Shown: positions 1 to 8,362, counted from the stretch's first letter. The stretch is DNA of 64,000 bases from CAYSYM01 sp964435115 (GCA_964435115.1 CAYSYM010000009.1:21765-85764); one strand, 5' to 3'. Made by a program: numbers and translations. The notes: generated by a model not told the origin, from the sequence alone.

Positions 1-2130
1 CACGGGGCAATCGCCACAGGTGCCGGCCTCCAGGTCGTCCAGCTCGAAGGCGGCGCCGCGGAGGCGTTGCGCTACGTGGTCCTGGCCGACAGCCTGGACG
101 AGCTCGAGGCCGGCGTGCTCGACACCTGGAATAAGCGGACGGGGTCGCAGGCGCGCAGCCTGGCCGACCTCCACGGAGTCGTGGCGGTCTGGCCACCGGT
201 CGAGCAGTTCTTGCTCCTGACCGGACGCACGTACTTCAAGGGGATGGAGTACCGGGACCTGCGGCGGTTGCAGTTCGACCTCGAGACGACCGGCCTGGAC
301 GAGCAGCGGGATCGCATCTTCATGGTAAGCCTGCGAGACAGCTCGGGCTGGCGGGCAAGCCTGGACACGGCCAGCATGACCGAGGCGGCGCTGCTCGAGC
401 GCTTCGTCCAGCTCGTGCAGGAGCGTGACCCGGACGTGCTCGAGAATCACAACATCTTCGCCTTCGACCTCCCCTTCCTCGCACGCCGTGCCGCCCGCCT
501 GGGCGTGCGGCTGGCCCTTGGGCGCGATGGCTCCGCGCCCACGGCGGCCGAAGACACCCTGCACGTGGGCAGCCGGACCGAGCGCTTCGTGCGGTGGCGG
601 GTAGCCGGGCGTGAGGTGGTCGACACCCTCCAGGCCGTCAAGCGGCACGCGGCGGCCGCGCCTGACCTGCGCCGCCACGGGCTGAAGGAGGCGGCGCGGT
701 ACTTTGGCCTCGCCCGCCCCGACCGGGAGTACGTGTCCGGCCCCGAGGTGTGGCCCACCTTCCAGCGCGACCCGGACCGGGTGCGGCGCTACGCCGCCGA
801 CGATGTGGAGGAGGCGGACGGGCTCTCGCGCCGGCTGATGCCCATCCCTTTCTACCTGTCGACACTCCTGCCGCGGCCGTACGAACGTGTCGCGGCCGAC
901 GCCTCGCCGCCGGCGCTGTTCGACCCGTTGCTGGTGCGTGCGTCCCTGCACGAAGGACGCGCCCTGCCGGTCCCGAGCGACAGGACGGCTCGCGGCAGCC
1001 CAGGAGCCACCCGCCCGAGACTCTTCGCCCGCGGTGTGGTGCGCCAGGCCATCGCCGTCGAGGCACGGCCGCTCTTCTCACGCCTCCTGGTAGAGGCTGC
1101 CCACGCGGGCGGTGCGCCGTGCGACCCGTTCACCCTGCTCCTCGGCGAGGTGCTGGCGCGCCAGGCGCACCACCGGGCCGCCGCCGGGCAGGCGGACGCG
1201 GACGCTGGCGAGCGCGCCGCTCAGGTGGCGCGGGCGGACGCCCTGGCGGAGCTCGCCGAGGGCGCGTTCCCGTACCTGGCGAGCCCGGGCGTCTTCTTCC
1301 CGGACGCCGCGCTGGCGGCCCAGGCCGCGCAGCGCGGGCGGAGCACCATGGACGCGCTCCTGCGCGCCCTCGAGGCTCACGGGGCCACGGCGATCGAGGT
1401 GGATGGTGCGCAGGCCCTGCTGGCGGTCCCGGTAGACTGGGACGAGGCGGCCGAGCGGGCGCTGCTCGGCGCTGGCCAGGCGCTGCTACCGCCGGGCGTC
1501 TGCCTGGAGCGCCGGGGCCGCTACCGTGCCGCCTACGTCCGCGCCGAGCGCAACCGCGCCCTCCTCGGGTACGACGGGACCATCGGGCTCGTCGGGCGGC
1601 GGCCCGGCGTGGCGGGGGACGAACCGTTCGGCGAGCAGTTCGTCCGGCACGCCGCCGCGCTGCTCCTGCGCGGCGACCTGCCAGCGCTGCGACGCCTGTT
1701 CCTGGAGACGGTGGCCCGCCTCCGGGCTGGCGAGGTCGCGGTGGCCGAGCTGTGCACGCAGGCCACCCTGCGCAAGTCGCCCGCCGAGTACCGCCAGGCA
1801 GCCTCCCGCGAAGAGCCATACGAGGTCCTGCTGGTAGCCGGGGTCAGGAGCTGGCGGACCGGCCAGCGCGTGCGCTACTTCCGCGATCGGGGCGGGCAGC
1901 CGCGGCTGGTCCAGGAAGGTGACGCCCCGCCGCCGACGGCAGCTGACGCGGAGCACTACGTGCAGAGGCTGCACGGGACGTACTGCCACTACTTCGCCCA
2001 CGCCTTTCGGCCGGAGCACTTCCAGGCGCTGTTCCGCCTGCCGCTCGCCGGCCAGCCCGCGGGCGAGGCAGATGAGGCGGACCTGGCGGGCATCCAGCCC
2101 GTGTTGACGTGCGTCTCCCTGCTCGCCTGA
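1..2130 (+). CDS. Family-B DNA polymerase homologue with intact 3'-5' exonuclease and degenerate polymerase domain (5' partial)
   Basis: The frame is open from base 1, so the gene starts outside the window; the first internal start is TTG at 67, and residues below count from there. A DEDDy exonuclease is visible: Exo I (FDLETTGL, D71/E73), Exo II (NIFAFDLPF, D134) and Exo III (YAADD, Y242/D246). The polymerase half follows family-B order but its catalytic motifs are lost. The motif A position reads VEARPLF (Asp to Glu332, SLYP changed) and the motif C position reads VDGA (D446-G-A instead of DTD). No K-x3-NSxYG motif B is apparent. By family knowledge this would be an exonuclease or structural protein rather than a polymerase, comparable to the inactivated PolB2 group. 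It ends 22 bp from a convergent operon. Confidence 0.7.
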   Translation, partial: HGAIATGAGLQVVQLEGGAAEALRYVVLADSLDELEAGVLDTWNKRTGSQARSLADLHGVVAVWPPVEQFLLLTGRTYFKGMEYRDLRRLQFDLETTGLDEQRDRIFMVSLRDSSGWRASLDTASMTEAALLERFVQLVQERDPDVLENHNIFAFDLPFLARRAARLGVRLALGRDGSAPTAAEDTLHVGSRTERFVRWRVAGREVVDTLQAVKRHAAAAPDLRRHGLKEAARYFGLARPDREYVSGPEVWPTFQRDPDRVRRYAADDVEEADGLSRRLMPIPFYLSTLLPRPYERVAADASPPALFDPLLVRASLHEGRALPVPSDRTARGSPGATRPRLFARGVVRQAIAVEARPLFSRLLVEAAHAGGAPCDPFTLLLGEVLARQAHHRAAAGQADADAGERAAQVARADALAELAEGAFPYLASPGVFFPDAALAAQAAQRGRSTMDALLRALEAHGATAIEVDGAQALLAVPVDWDEAAERALLGAGQALLPPGVCLERRGRYRAAYVRAERNRALLGYDGTIGLVGRRPGVAGDEPFGEQFVRHAAALLLRGDLPALRRLFLETVARLRAGEVAVAELCTQATLRKSPAEYRQAASREEPYEVLLVAGVRSWRTGQRVRYFRDRGGQPRLVQEGDAPPPTAADAEHYVQRLHGTYCHYFAHAFRPEHFQALFRLPLAGQPAGEADEADLAGIQPVLTCVSLLA

Positions 2131-2152
2131 CCCACCGCGGGGCGCTCGCCCG

Positions 2153-2998
2153 CTACTCCTCGCCCTCGGCGCCGGTGAGCTGCCACCACTGGCCCCGCCG
2201 ACGGAGGTAGCCGAGCTGCCCGAGCCGCGCGAGCGTCGCGAGGACCCGCCGGCGACCCAGGCCGGTCCGCGTGACGAGCCAGGCGGTCGGCGGGACGCGC
2301 CGGCTCCCGTGGGTACACCCGGCGTGGGCCGCGGCCAGCACTTGGGCCTCGAGGGTCGCCGCCGGCGGCGCGACGCGGGCTAGCGCGCGGGCCTGCAACC
2401 GGGCCTGCGCGAGGAGTCGTGTTGCCGCTCGACGCGAGACCCCAAGCTCGCGGGCCAGCCGCGTGGTCGGCCGCTCGGCTACCGCGTGGAGCACCAGCGC
2501 GCGGCGCTCGACGCCGGGGAGGCCGCTCACCAGCTCCCGCGCCAGTAGCGCGTCCGCCCAACGGTCCGCGTCCGAGTCGGCCGTAGCGTCGGCCAGCATG
2601 TGGCCGTCTGGCGCCTGGCCCTCCGCCACCTCGATCCGCGCGGTCGCCCGCCGCCGGTTGCGGCGCAAGCAGCGGTCCAGGTGGGCGCGGAGCGCGCGCA
2701 GCGCCACGGAGTGGAACGGCCCGTCACGCTCCGGCGACCACGCCAGGGCCGCTTCGGCGAGGGCCAGCCAGCTCTCCTGGAGGAGGTCGGCCGCTTCCAG
2801 GCTGGGCGCCTGCGGCAGCCGCCGCCGAGCCCGGTGCATCAGCCAGTGCCCCTCGCGCGAGAGCGCCGCGTGGAGCGCCACGAGCGCCTCGGCGCTCCCG
2901 GCCTGGTAGGCGCGCGCCAGCTCGTCCAGGCGCGTCTCATCCGCGACCGGCGCGGGCTCGCGCCTGCCCGCGGCGCCACCGCTGCCCGGGCCGCTCAC
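2153..2998 (-). CDS. Sigma-70-like factor with extra C-terminal winged helix
   Basis: This 281-aa protein starts at GTG 2998, which overlaps the upstream stop as GTGA, so translation is probably coupled. Residues around 60-125 resemble sigma region 2 (LEAADLLQESWLALAEAALA, then a basic helix rich in RRNRR). Residues around 150-200 form a region-4-like helix-turn-helix (RLARELGVSRRAATRLLAQA). A third segment of about 70 residues looks like an additional winged helix (WLVTRTGLGRRRVLATLARL) and is not part of normal sigma factors. It is the last gene of a three-gene operon behind a LexA-like palindrome at 3729-3750. A phage- or plasmid-type late transcription factor is an alternative reading. 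The sigma assignment rests on pattern similarity only. Confidence 0.6.
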   Translation of the reverse strand: MSGPGSGGAAGRREPAPVADETRLDELARAYQAGSAEALVALHAALSREGHWLMHRARRRLPQAPSLEAADLLQESWLALAEAALAWSPERDGPFHSVALRALRAHLDRCLRRNRRRATARIEVAEGQAPDGHMLADATADSDADRWADALLARELVSGLPGVERRALVLHAVAERPTTRLARELGVSRRAATRLLAQARLQARALARVAPPAATLEAQVLAAAHAGCTHGSRRVPPTAWLVTRTGLGRRRVLATLARLGQLGYLRRRGQWWQLTGAEGEE

Positions 2999-3318
2999 GG
3001 GAGGACACCCCGGGTCCGGAGGGCGTAGACGATCAGACCGAGCAGTGTGCTCAGGAACGTCGCGCTGGCCGCGAGGAGCAGCGCATTCAGCTTCGCCTCC
3101 AGCCGGTCGAACGCGCGACTCAGCTCCTCGACTCGCGCGGCGGTCACCCGGCCGCTGGCGCAGCCCTTGTCGTCCAGGCGTTGGGCGAGGCCGGCGACGG
3201 TGGCGTCGCCGGCCTGCCTGGACCGCGTGCGGCGGGCGCTCCGCACCTGGACGACCTGCGCCACGGACTCGGCCAGCGGGTCGACCGTGCGCGTGGTGGG
3301 CAGGCGACGGCGACTCAC
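2995..3318 (-). CDS. Small coiled-coil protein with C-terminal membrane anchor
   Basis: This 107-aa protein starts at GTG 3318, overlapping the upstream stop as GTGA, and ends overlapping the start of the sigma-like gene. The N-terminal half is basic. Residues about 65-78 are heptad-like (RVEELSRAFDRLEAKLNALL) and run straight into one hydrophobic helix (LLLAASATFLSTLLGLIVYA) with a basic tail. This layout, a short coiled coil followed by a single membrane helix, resembles the XhlA haemolysin/holin-like proteins of Bacillus prophage. A membrane partner of the sigma-like factor is another possibility. I do not recognise a specific family. Confidence 0.55.
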   Translation of the reverse strand: MSRRRLPTTRTVDPLAESVAQVVQVRSARRTRSRQAGDATVAGLAQRLDDKGCASGRVTAARVEELSRAFDRLEAKLNALLLAASATFLSTLLGLIVYALRTRGVLP

Positions 3319-3713
3319 GCGTCGACCCCCATCTCAACCCCGACCCGCTGCAGGATGCGCCGGAGGTCAGCCGAGAGCCCATCTTCCAGCACGTCCTCCC
3401 CCTCCCCGTCCTCCAGCTCGGGGACGATGGCCCGCTCGCGTAGGAGGCGCCGCAGCGCCTCGGCGTGCTGGCGGACGGCCGCGTTGTCGCCCACCACGAA
3501 GGCGTCACGCAGGGCCTGCCGCAGCATGCGCAGCTCCGCCTCGATCCCCCGCATCCGCTCCGGGTCGAGGTCGAGCGCCCAGCGTCGCCTGGCGGCCAGG
3601 TCCTGCAGCGTCTCGTCCGGGACGAAGCTGGCCAGGTTGCGCCGGGCCCGCTGCCCGGCGGGCCTGGAGCGACGCGGCGTGGTGGGGCGACTGGGTTCGT
3701 CTGGCTTCGGCAC
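3315..3713 (-). CDS. Hypothetical helical protein, first gene of LexA-boxed operon
   Basis: This 132-aa protein starts at GTG 3713, preceded by an AGGGAGG ribosome-binding site 7 nt upstream. The N-terminus is basic and proline-rich (KPDEPSRPTTPRRSRP). The middle, residues about 35-100, is long amphipathic helix rich in Arg, Glu and Leu (IEAELRMLRQALRDA, AEALRRLLRER). An acidic patch (ELEDGEGEDVLEDG) follows. There is no signal peptide or membrane helix. Its stop overlaps the next gene. Function is unknown. The operon context, with an 18-nt gap to a LexA-like operator and a sigma-like factor downstream, suggests damage-induced expression. Confidence 0.5.
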   Translation of the reverse strand: MPKPDEPSRPTTPRRSRPAGQRARRNLASFVPDETLQDLAARRRWALDLDPERMRGIEAELRMLRQALRDAFVVGDNAAVRQHAEALRRLLRERAIVPELEDGEGEDVLEDGLSADLRRILQRVGVEMGVDA

Positions 3714-3728
3714 GGCCTGCCCTCCCTG

Positions 3729-3750
3729 GGATAGAACATATGTTCTATCC
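3729..3750. promoter_or_regulatory. 22-bp perfect palindrome containing a Gram-positive-type LexA box
   Basis: The palindrome is perfect over 22 bp and its core is GAACATATGTTC. This matches the GAAC-N4-GTTC (Cheo) box recognised by LexA in Gram-positive bacteria. It lies 15 bp upstream of the GTG of the minus-strand operon and 82 bp before the plus-strand protease gene. LexA control is inferred from the motif. Confidence 0.65.
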
Positions 3751-3817
3751 GAGCACGGAGGCTACCGCGTCCGAGCCGCCCTGTCAAGCGCCGGCCGCCG
3801 GGGTGCGGCAGGCCTGC

Positions 3818-3823
3818 TACACT
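3818..3823 (+). promoter_or_regulatory. Extended -10 (TGC-TACACT), probably leaderless
   Basis: TACACT, preceded by TG one base upstream, ends 8 nt before the GTG at 3832. That leaves no room for a Shine-Dalgarno leader. Confidence 0.5.
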
Positions 3824-3831
3824 CGCGCGCC

Positions 3832-6006
3832 GTGGCGGCGGGCGGCCGAGCGGCCCACCACAGGCACGCAAGCGGAGCGGCGACGGCCGGGCAGCGGGGC
3901 GTCTGGGACCGGCTCGCCGACGCCCTCAAGCCGGGCGCCTACCGCCCCAGGCTGCGCGCCGAGCTGGTCCAGGCCGCCCAGCACCGCTCACGGGCCGGCG
4001 AGCCGTACGTGGTCGTGAAGAACCGCGCCCGGCCCGCCTATCTCCGCCTCACAGCACGCGAGTACGCCCTCCTGGAGCTGATGGACGGCACCCGCAGTGT
4101 GAGCGATCTCGTCGTCGAGTACCTCCTGCGCTACCGGGTGCTGGCGTTCCAGCGCGTGGTGAGCCTGGTCCACCGGCTCGGCCAGCACGGCTTCCTCGAC
4201 CGCGCCGCGGTCGACCCCGAGCGCGGGCTGCGGGACCGATTCGCCCGCCGCGACCGCCTCGGCCGGTGGCTCCGGCTGGTTGGCGGCTGGCTGGCCGGGC
4301 GCGAGGTGGTGGTGGAGGGCGTCGGCCACCTCGTCGACCGCTGGTACCGGCGCTGGGGCAGGCTGCTCTTCACGCGCTGGGCGCAGCTCCTCTTCGCCGC
4401 CGTTGCCACCACCGGGCTCGGCCTCTTCGCGCTCGGTCTCTGGCGGGGGAGCCAGCGGCTGCTGATCGTCGGCGACTCCTACGCGCTGGGGGTCCTCTTC
4501 CTCCTGGCCTTCGGCCTGGCTGCCACCGGCATCCACGAGCTGGGGCACGCGCTCGCCCTGCGGCACGTCGGGTGCGAAGTCCGTCGGGCCGGTCTCCTCT
4601 TCTACTACGGCGTGCCCACCTTCTTCGTCGACACCACGGACACCTGGATGGCCGGCCCGGGCGCCCGGCTGGCGGTGAGCTGGGCGGGGCCGTACACGGC
4701 GCTGATCCAGGGTGGGGTCGCCAGTATCGCCGGTGCCCTCGTGCCCGGCGGCGTGGTGGGCGACCTGCTCTTCGCCTGGGCCTTCGTCTCGTACCTGGAC
4801 GTGCTGGTGAACCTGAACCCGCTCCTCGAGCTCGACGGCTACTACCTGCTGGTGGACGCCCTCGAGCGGCCGCTCTTGCGGCGCCACGCGCTGCGATTCG
4901 CGCGCGTCACCGTGTGGCGCAAGCTGTGGCGGCGGGAGGCGCTCTCCGGGGAGGAGAAGCTGCTGGCGCTCTTTGGCCTCGCCTCGGGCGTGTGGTCGCT
5001 TTTCTCCATCTGGCTGGCGCTGTACCTGTGGGGGGCGCGGCTGCAGGGCATGGTGGGCGAGTTGTGGCGCTCCGGCAGCCTCGGGTCGCGCCTGGCGCTA
5101 GCGCTGCTGGCCGGCGCGGCGGCCGCCGCGCTCGTGGTGGCGCTCGCCCGCGCCGCCCGGGACCTCGCTCCCCGGCTGGTGGCGCGGGCCACGTTGCTCC
5201 ACCGGCGCGGCGAGGCGGTGCGCCGGCGCGAGACCGTCGCCCTCCTGCGCCGCCTGCCCTTCCTGGCCGACCTACCGGCGGGCCGTCTGCTGGAGACCGC
5301 GGCCCTCCTCCAGCCCGTCTACGCCCCGAGCGGGGAGGAGGTGGTCCGCCAGGGCGAGCTAGGCACGCGCTTCTACCTCGTCAAGCGGGGCTGCCTCGAC
5401 GTGATCAAGGACGGAGAGCTGGTGGCGACGCTCGGGGCCGGGACGTGCTTTGGAGAGATCGCGCTGCTGCGCAACGTGGCACGCACGGCCACGGTGCGCG
5501 CCCGCACCGCCTCCCACCTGCTGGCGATGCGGGGCGACGACTTCCGCGCCCTGCTGGCCCACGAGATGGACACCTTCCTCCGGCTACAGACGCGCGTGGA
5601 GCTGCGCGACGAGCTCGGCCGGCTCCCGTGGCTCGCCGGCCTCGGCCCCGCCGAGCTGGACCTCCTGCTGGCGAAGCTCGAGCCCACCCGCTTCCCGCCC
5701 GGCGCGTGCCTCGTCCGCCAGGGGGAGCGGGGCGATCGCTTCTACGTCATCCGCGCCGGACAGGTGGCGGTAGAGACGAACGGCGCGCAGGTCTCGCTGC
5801 TCGGGCCCGGGGACTACTGCGGCGAGATTGCGCTCCTCCTGGACGTGCCGCGCACGGCCACGCTGCGGGCAGTCGGGCCGCAGGCCGTGGAAGCGTGGAG
5901 CCTGGGCCGGGACGACTTCGTCGACGTGCTGGGCCAGTACCTGGGCCTCGCGCCCGCACTCCAGGAGACCGGGACGCGGCGGCTGGGCGCGCTGGGCGCG
6001 CGCTGA
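3832..6006 (+). CDS. M50 zinc metalloprotease with PqqD-like N-terminus and two cyclic-nucleotide-binding domains
   Basis: The 724-aa protein starts at GTG 3832, chosen from the -10 hexamer 8 nt upstream. Residues about 55-120 resemble a PqqD/RRE-type winged helix (LELMDGTRSVSDLVVEYLL). A multi-helix M50 domain carries HELGH (H235-H239) and the third zinc ligand in LLELDGYYL (D335), typical of SpoIVFB/site-2-protease-like enzymes cutting in or near the membrane. Two tandem cNMP-binding domains follow, each with a phosphate-binding cassette: CFGEIALLRNVARTATVRA (E542) and YCGEIALLLDVPRTATLRA (E665). Protease activity gated by a cyclic nucleotide is a reasonable inference. Similar proteins are annotated as peptide zinc metalloproteases near RiPP genes, but I see no precursor peptide here. 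Confidence 0.8.
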   Translation: MAAGGRAAHHRHASGAATAGQRGVWDRLADALKPGAYRPRLRAELVQAAQHRSRAGEPYVVVKNRARPAYLRLTAREYALLELMDGTRSVSDLVVEYLLRYRVLAFQRVVSLVHRLGQHGFLDRAAVDPERGLRDRFARRDRLGRWLRLVGGWLAGREVVVEGVGHLVDRWYRRWGRLLFTRWAQLLFAAVATTGLGLFALGLWRGSQRLLIVGDSYALGVLFLLAFGLAATGIHELGHALALRHVGCEVRRAGLLFYYGVPTFFVDTTDTWMAGPGARLAVSWAGPYTALIQGGVASIAGALVPGGVVGDLLFAWAFVSYLDVLVNLNPLLELDGYYLLVDALERPLLRRHALRFARVTVWRKLWRREALSGEEKLLALFGLASGVWSLFSIWLALYLWGARLQGMVGELWRSGSLGSRLALALLAGAAAAALVVALARAARDLAPRLVARATLLHRRGEAVRRRETVALLRRLPFLADLPAGRLLETAALLQPVYAPSGEEVVRQGELGTRFYLVKRGCLDVIKDGELVATLGAGTCFGEIALLRNVARTATVRARTASHLLAMRGDDFRALLAHEMDTFLRLQTRVELRDELGRLPWLAGLGPAELDLLLAKLEPTRFPPGACLVRQGERGDRFYVIRAGQVAVETNGAQVSLLGPGDYCGEIALLLDVPRTATLRAVGPQAVEAWSLGRDDFVDVLGQYLGLAPALQETGTRRLGALGAR

Positions 6007-6116
6007 GCACCTCGCACCGCCCGCTCCGGCGCCGCACCCGAGCCCACGGGCTGAGCCGTGGCCGCGTACTCGGATCCGCACGCCTGGGCGGTCGTGCCGG
6101 CGTCCCGGCGTGAAGT

Positions 6117-6146
6117 TTGACACGGTTGTGACATCATGCCTAGATT
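6117..6146 (+). promoter_or_regulatory. Sigma-70-type promoter for the TPR gene
   Basis: TTGACA at 6117-6122 and TAGATT at 6141-6146 are separated by 18 nt. This gives a leader of about 80 nt before GTG 6231. It is one of the few full -35/-10 promoters in the window. Confidence 0.65.
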
Positions 6147-6230
6147 GGCTGCGTCTTCTGTGCATCGAGCGGTCGCCGGGAGGGGTGGGCCGCACGGCGG
6201 ACGCGCATGGGAGGCTGAGGAAGGGGCTCC

Positions 6231-7400
6231 GTGGGCTACCGCTACCGGCGTCGCCGATCTGGCCCAAGCTGGAGTGTCGTGCTCTCGCTGGTGCTGCTGG
6301 TGGGGGCAGGCGCCTACTTCCTCCCGCAGTACCTTGTCCCACGCGCCGGGGCACCGCTCCCGGAGGTGGCGCCGGTGGTGGCCGCCGCGCCCTCGCCGAC
6401 GGCCGACATCGCCAGCGCGCTGCTCGCCGAGGGGGACGCTCTGCTCCAGGCAGGTCGCTGGACGGCTGCCGCCGCCGCGTACGCCGAAGTGGTGCGTCTC
6501 AACCCGGCCGTGGCGGCCGCGGAGGCAGGCTGGGCCCGGGCGCTCGTCGCCGCCAACACACCCACCCCGGCCGTGGAGCACGCCCAGAAGGCCGTCGACC
6601 TCGCCCCGCGCTCGGCGCGCGCCCAGGCCGTGCTGGCCCTCGCCCTGAACTGGGCGGGCAACCCGGACCGTGCGATCGCGGCGGCTCGCCGGGCGATCGA
6701 GCTCGACCCCGGGCTGCCCGAGGGCCAGGCGTACCTGGCCGAGGCGCTCACCGACAAGTACCGGCTGCCTGAATCCGACGAAGCCCTCCAACGCGCGTTC
6801 GCCGCCGGCGGGCGCGACAACCCGGAGGTCCTGCGCGTGCAGGCCTACCTCCAGGAGACGCGCGCCGAGTACGCCGACGCTGTTACCACCTACAGACGCA
6901 GTATTGAGAAAGCGCCCGACTGGTCCTACCTGTATGTGAGCCTCGGCCACGCCCTGCGCGCCCAGAAGCAGTACCAGGAGGCGATCGTCGCGTTCCAGCG
7001 CGCCGCCGAGCTCAACCCCCAGGACGCGCGCGCCCAGGGCGGGCTGGGGATGGTGTACTACGCCATGGAGGAGTACGCGACTGCCCAGAGCTACCTCGAG
7101 CGGGCCATCGCGATCGACGCGACCTACGCCTCCGGGTACGGCCAGCTCGGCTGGGTCTTCTACGTCCAGCGGCAGTACGACCGGGCGCAGCCGTACTTCG
7201 AGCGAGCCGCGGAGCTGGAGCGAGACCCCACCCGGAACGCCGCCTACCGCCACGCCCTGGGCTGGGTCTACCTGAGCGTGAAGCGCTACGACCGCGCCAG
7301 GCAGGAATTCACCAAAGCGCTGGAGCTCAACCCTGAGCTGGAGGGGGCGAGGGAGGGCCTCCAGGTGCTGGAGAAGCTGCAGGCCGCACCTGGGCCCTGA
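6231..7400 (+). CDS. Membrane-anchored TPR-repeat protein
   Basis: This 389-aa protein starts at GTG 6231 behind GGAAGGGG. A basic N-terminus (MGYRYRRRRSG) is followed by one hydrophobic helix (VVLSLVLLVGAGAYFL, residues about 15-32) and then a Pro/Ala linker, so the body is likely outside the cytoplasmic membrane. Roughly nine 34-residue tetratricopeptide repeats fill the rest; several show the A-x3-Y-x3-L-x2-NP pattern, for example YQEAIVAFQRAAELNPQDA. TPR arrays are protein-interaction scaffolds and no enzymatic motif is visible. The gene follows the M50 protease by 224 bp with its own promoter, so a functional link is possible but unproven. 7401-7503 after it holds nothing recognised. Confidence 0.8.
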   Translation: MGYRYRRRRSGPSWSVVLSLVLLVGAGAYFLPQYLVPRAGAPLPEVAPVVAAAPSPTADIASALLAEGDALLQAGRWTAAAAAYAEVVRLNPAVAAAEAGWARALVAANTPTPAVEHAQKAVDLAPRSARAQAVLALALNWAGNPDRAIAAARRAIELDPGLPEGQAYLAEALTDKYRLPESDEALQRAFAAGGRDNPEVLRVQAYLQETRAEYADAVTTYRRSIEKAPDWSYLYVSLGHALRAQKQYQEAIVAFQRAAELNPQDARAQGGLGMVYYAMEEYATAQSYLERAIAIDATYASGYGQLGWVFYVQRQYDRAQPYFERAAELERDPTRNAAYRHALGWVYLSVKRYDRARQEFTKALELNPELEGAREGLQVLEKLQAAPGP

Positions 7401-7503
7401 GCGTCGCTCGTCGCTCACCCCCGGCCACGGATCAGCCCGTGGGCCTGGGTGCGGCGCCGGAGCAGGCGGTGCGTGGGGCCCGGCGAGGGGTCGCGCGCGG
7501 CGC

Positions 7504-8163
7504 TCAGCGCGCCCTGACCGCGCGCAGCTTGGCGGCGACCGGCTGGCCGAGCGCCACCGGGCCGTGCTCGCCGTCCAGCACCACCAGCGCGTTGAAGCGG
7601 GTGGCTTCGCGCACGCTCACCCGCGCGCCCGGCGCCACGCCATGCTCTTCGAGGTAGCGCATCAGCTCGCGGTCTTCCTCCGCCTCCTCGGTGATGCGCT
7701 GGATGACCAGCTCGTCGCCCGTGGTGGCCCGATCGAGCGGAAACTCGTCCGGCGCGAGCGCGCCCAGGCCGGGGATCGGATTGCCGTGGGGGCAGGTCTT
7801 CGGGCGCCCCAGCGCCTCGAGCAGGCGGGCCTCCAGGTTGGGCGTGATGGCGTGCTCGACCCCATGGGCCTCCTCGTGCGCCTGGTGCCACGGCATCTTG
7901 AGCAGGTCGGTCAGCAGGCGCTCGGCCAGCGCGTGCCGGCGGACGATGTCCTCGGCGACCTGTCGGCCATGCTCGGTGAAGAGGATCTCCTTGCGCGACC
8001 CATGCGTGATGAGCCCATCGCGCTCCATGCGCTGGAGCGTCGCCGTCACCGTCGGCGGCGTGACCCCCATGCGCTCCGCCAGGCGGGCCGCGATCACAGT
8101 CACGCCGTCACGCGTGAGGTAGTGGATCACCTGCAGGTAGTCTTCGATCACCGAGCTCGCCAT
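7504..8163 (-). CDS. DtxR/MntR-family metal-dependent repressor
   Basis: The 219-aa protein starts at ATG 8163 behind GGAGG. Residues 1-65 are a winged helix (RLAERMGVTPPTVTATLQRM) typical of DtxR/IdeR/MntR. The metal-binding and dimerisation region is residues about 70-140 (RRHALAERLLTDLL, CPHGNPIPG). The C-terminus ends in an SH3-like FeoA-type domain (DGEHGPVALGQPVAAKLR), as in full-length DtxR proteins. Members use Fe2+ or Mn2+ as corepressor. The perfect inverted repeat with TTAGG/CCTAA half-sites just upstream suggests autoregulation. Which metal is sensed cannot be told from the sequence. Confidence 0.9.
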   Translation of the reverse strand: MASSVIEDYLQVIHYLTRDGVTVIAARLAERMGVTPPTVTATLQRMERDGLITHGSRKEILFTEHGRQVAEDIVRRHALAERLLTDLLKMPWHQAHEEAHGVEHAITPNLEARLLEALGRPKTCPHGNPIPGLGALAPDEFPLDRATTGDELVIQRITEEAEEDRELMRYLEEHGVAPGARVSVREATRFNALVVLDGEHGPVALGQPVAAKLRAVRAR

Positions 8164-8207
8164 GGTCTGCCCTCCGCCACGAACTTGCGCTCTCTAGCGC
8201 CATGACG

Positions 8208-8246
8208 AGTATAACGCTCCTGGTTAGGCGACCCTAACCAGGAGCG
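8208..8246 (-). promoter_or_regulatory. DtxR-type operator overlapping the regulator promoter
   Basis: Perfect 14-bp arms (8215-8228 and 8233-8246) flank CGAC, with TTAGG and CCTAA as inner half-sites like the DtxR/IdeR consensus. A minus-strand TATACT hexamer (about 8208-8213) lies immediately downstream, so a bound dimer would cover the -35/spacer region. Confidence 0.7.
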
Positions 8247-8362
8247 CGCCCTCGATACGCGCCCGCGAGTTTGCGTAAGGGCGCACCAGTGGCCCGCCTT
8301 GGCGGACGTTGGCGCGGGCGACGGCCACTGGCTACGCCACTGGCGGACGAGGCGCGGCCTGC

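Noticed and set aside
3181..3831. N-terminal extension of the M50 protease ORF
   Set aside because: This region is antisense to the LexA-boxed operon and has no protein-like pattern; the leaderless -10 before GTG 3832 marks the start.
6007..6230. Coding gene in the gap before the TPR gene
   Set aside because: Only a TTGACA/TAGATT promoter and a leader are seen; small frames there have no protein-like features.
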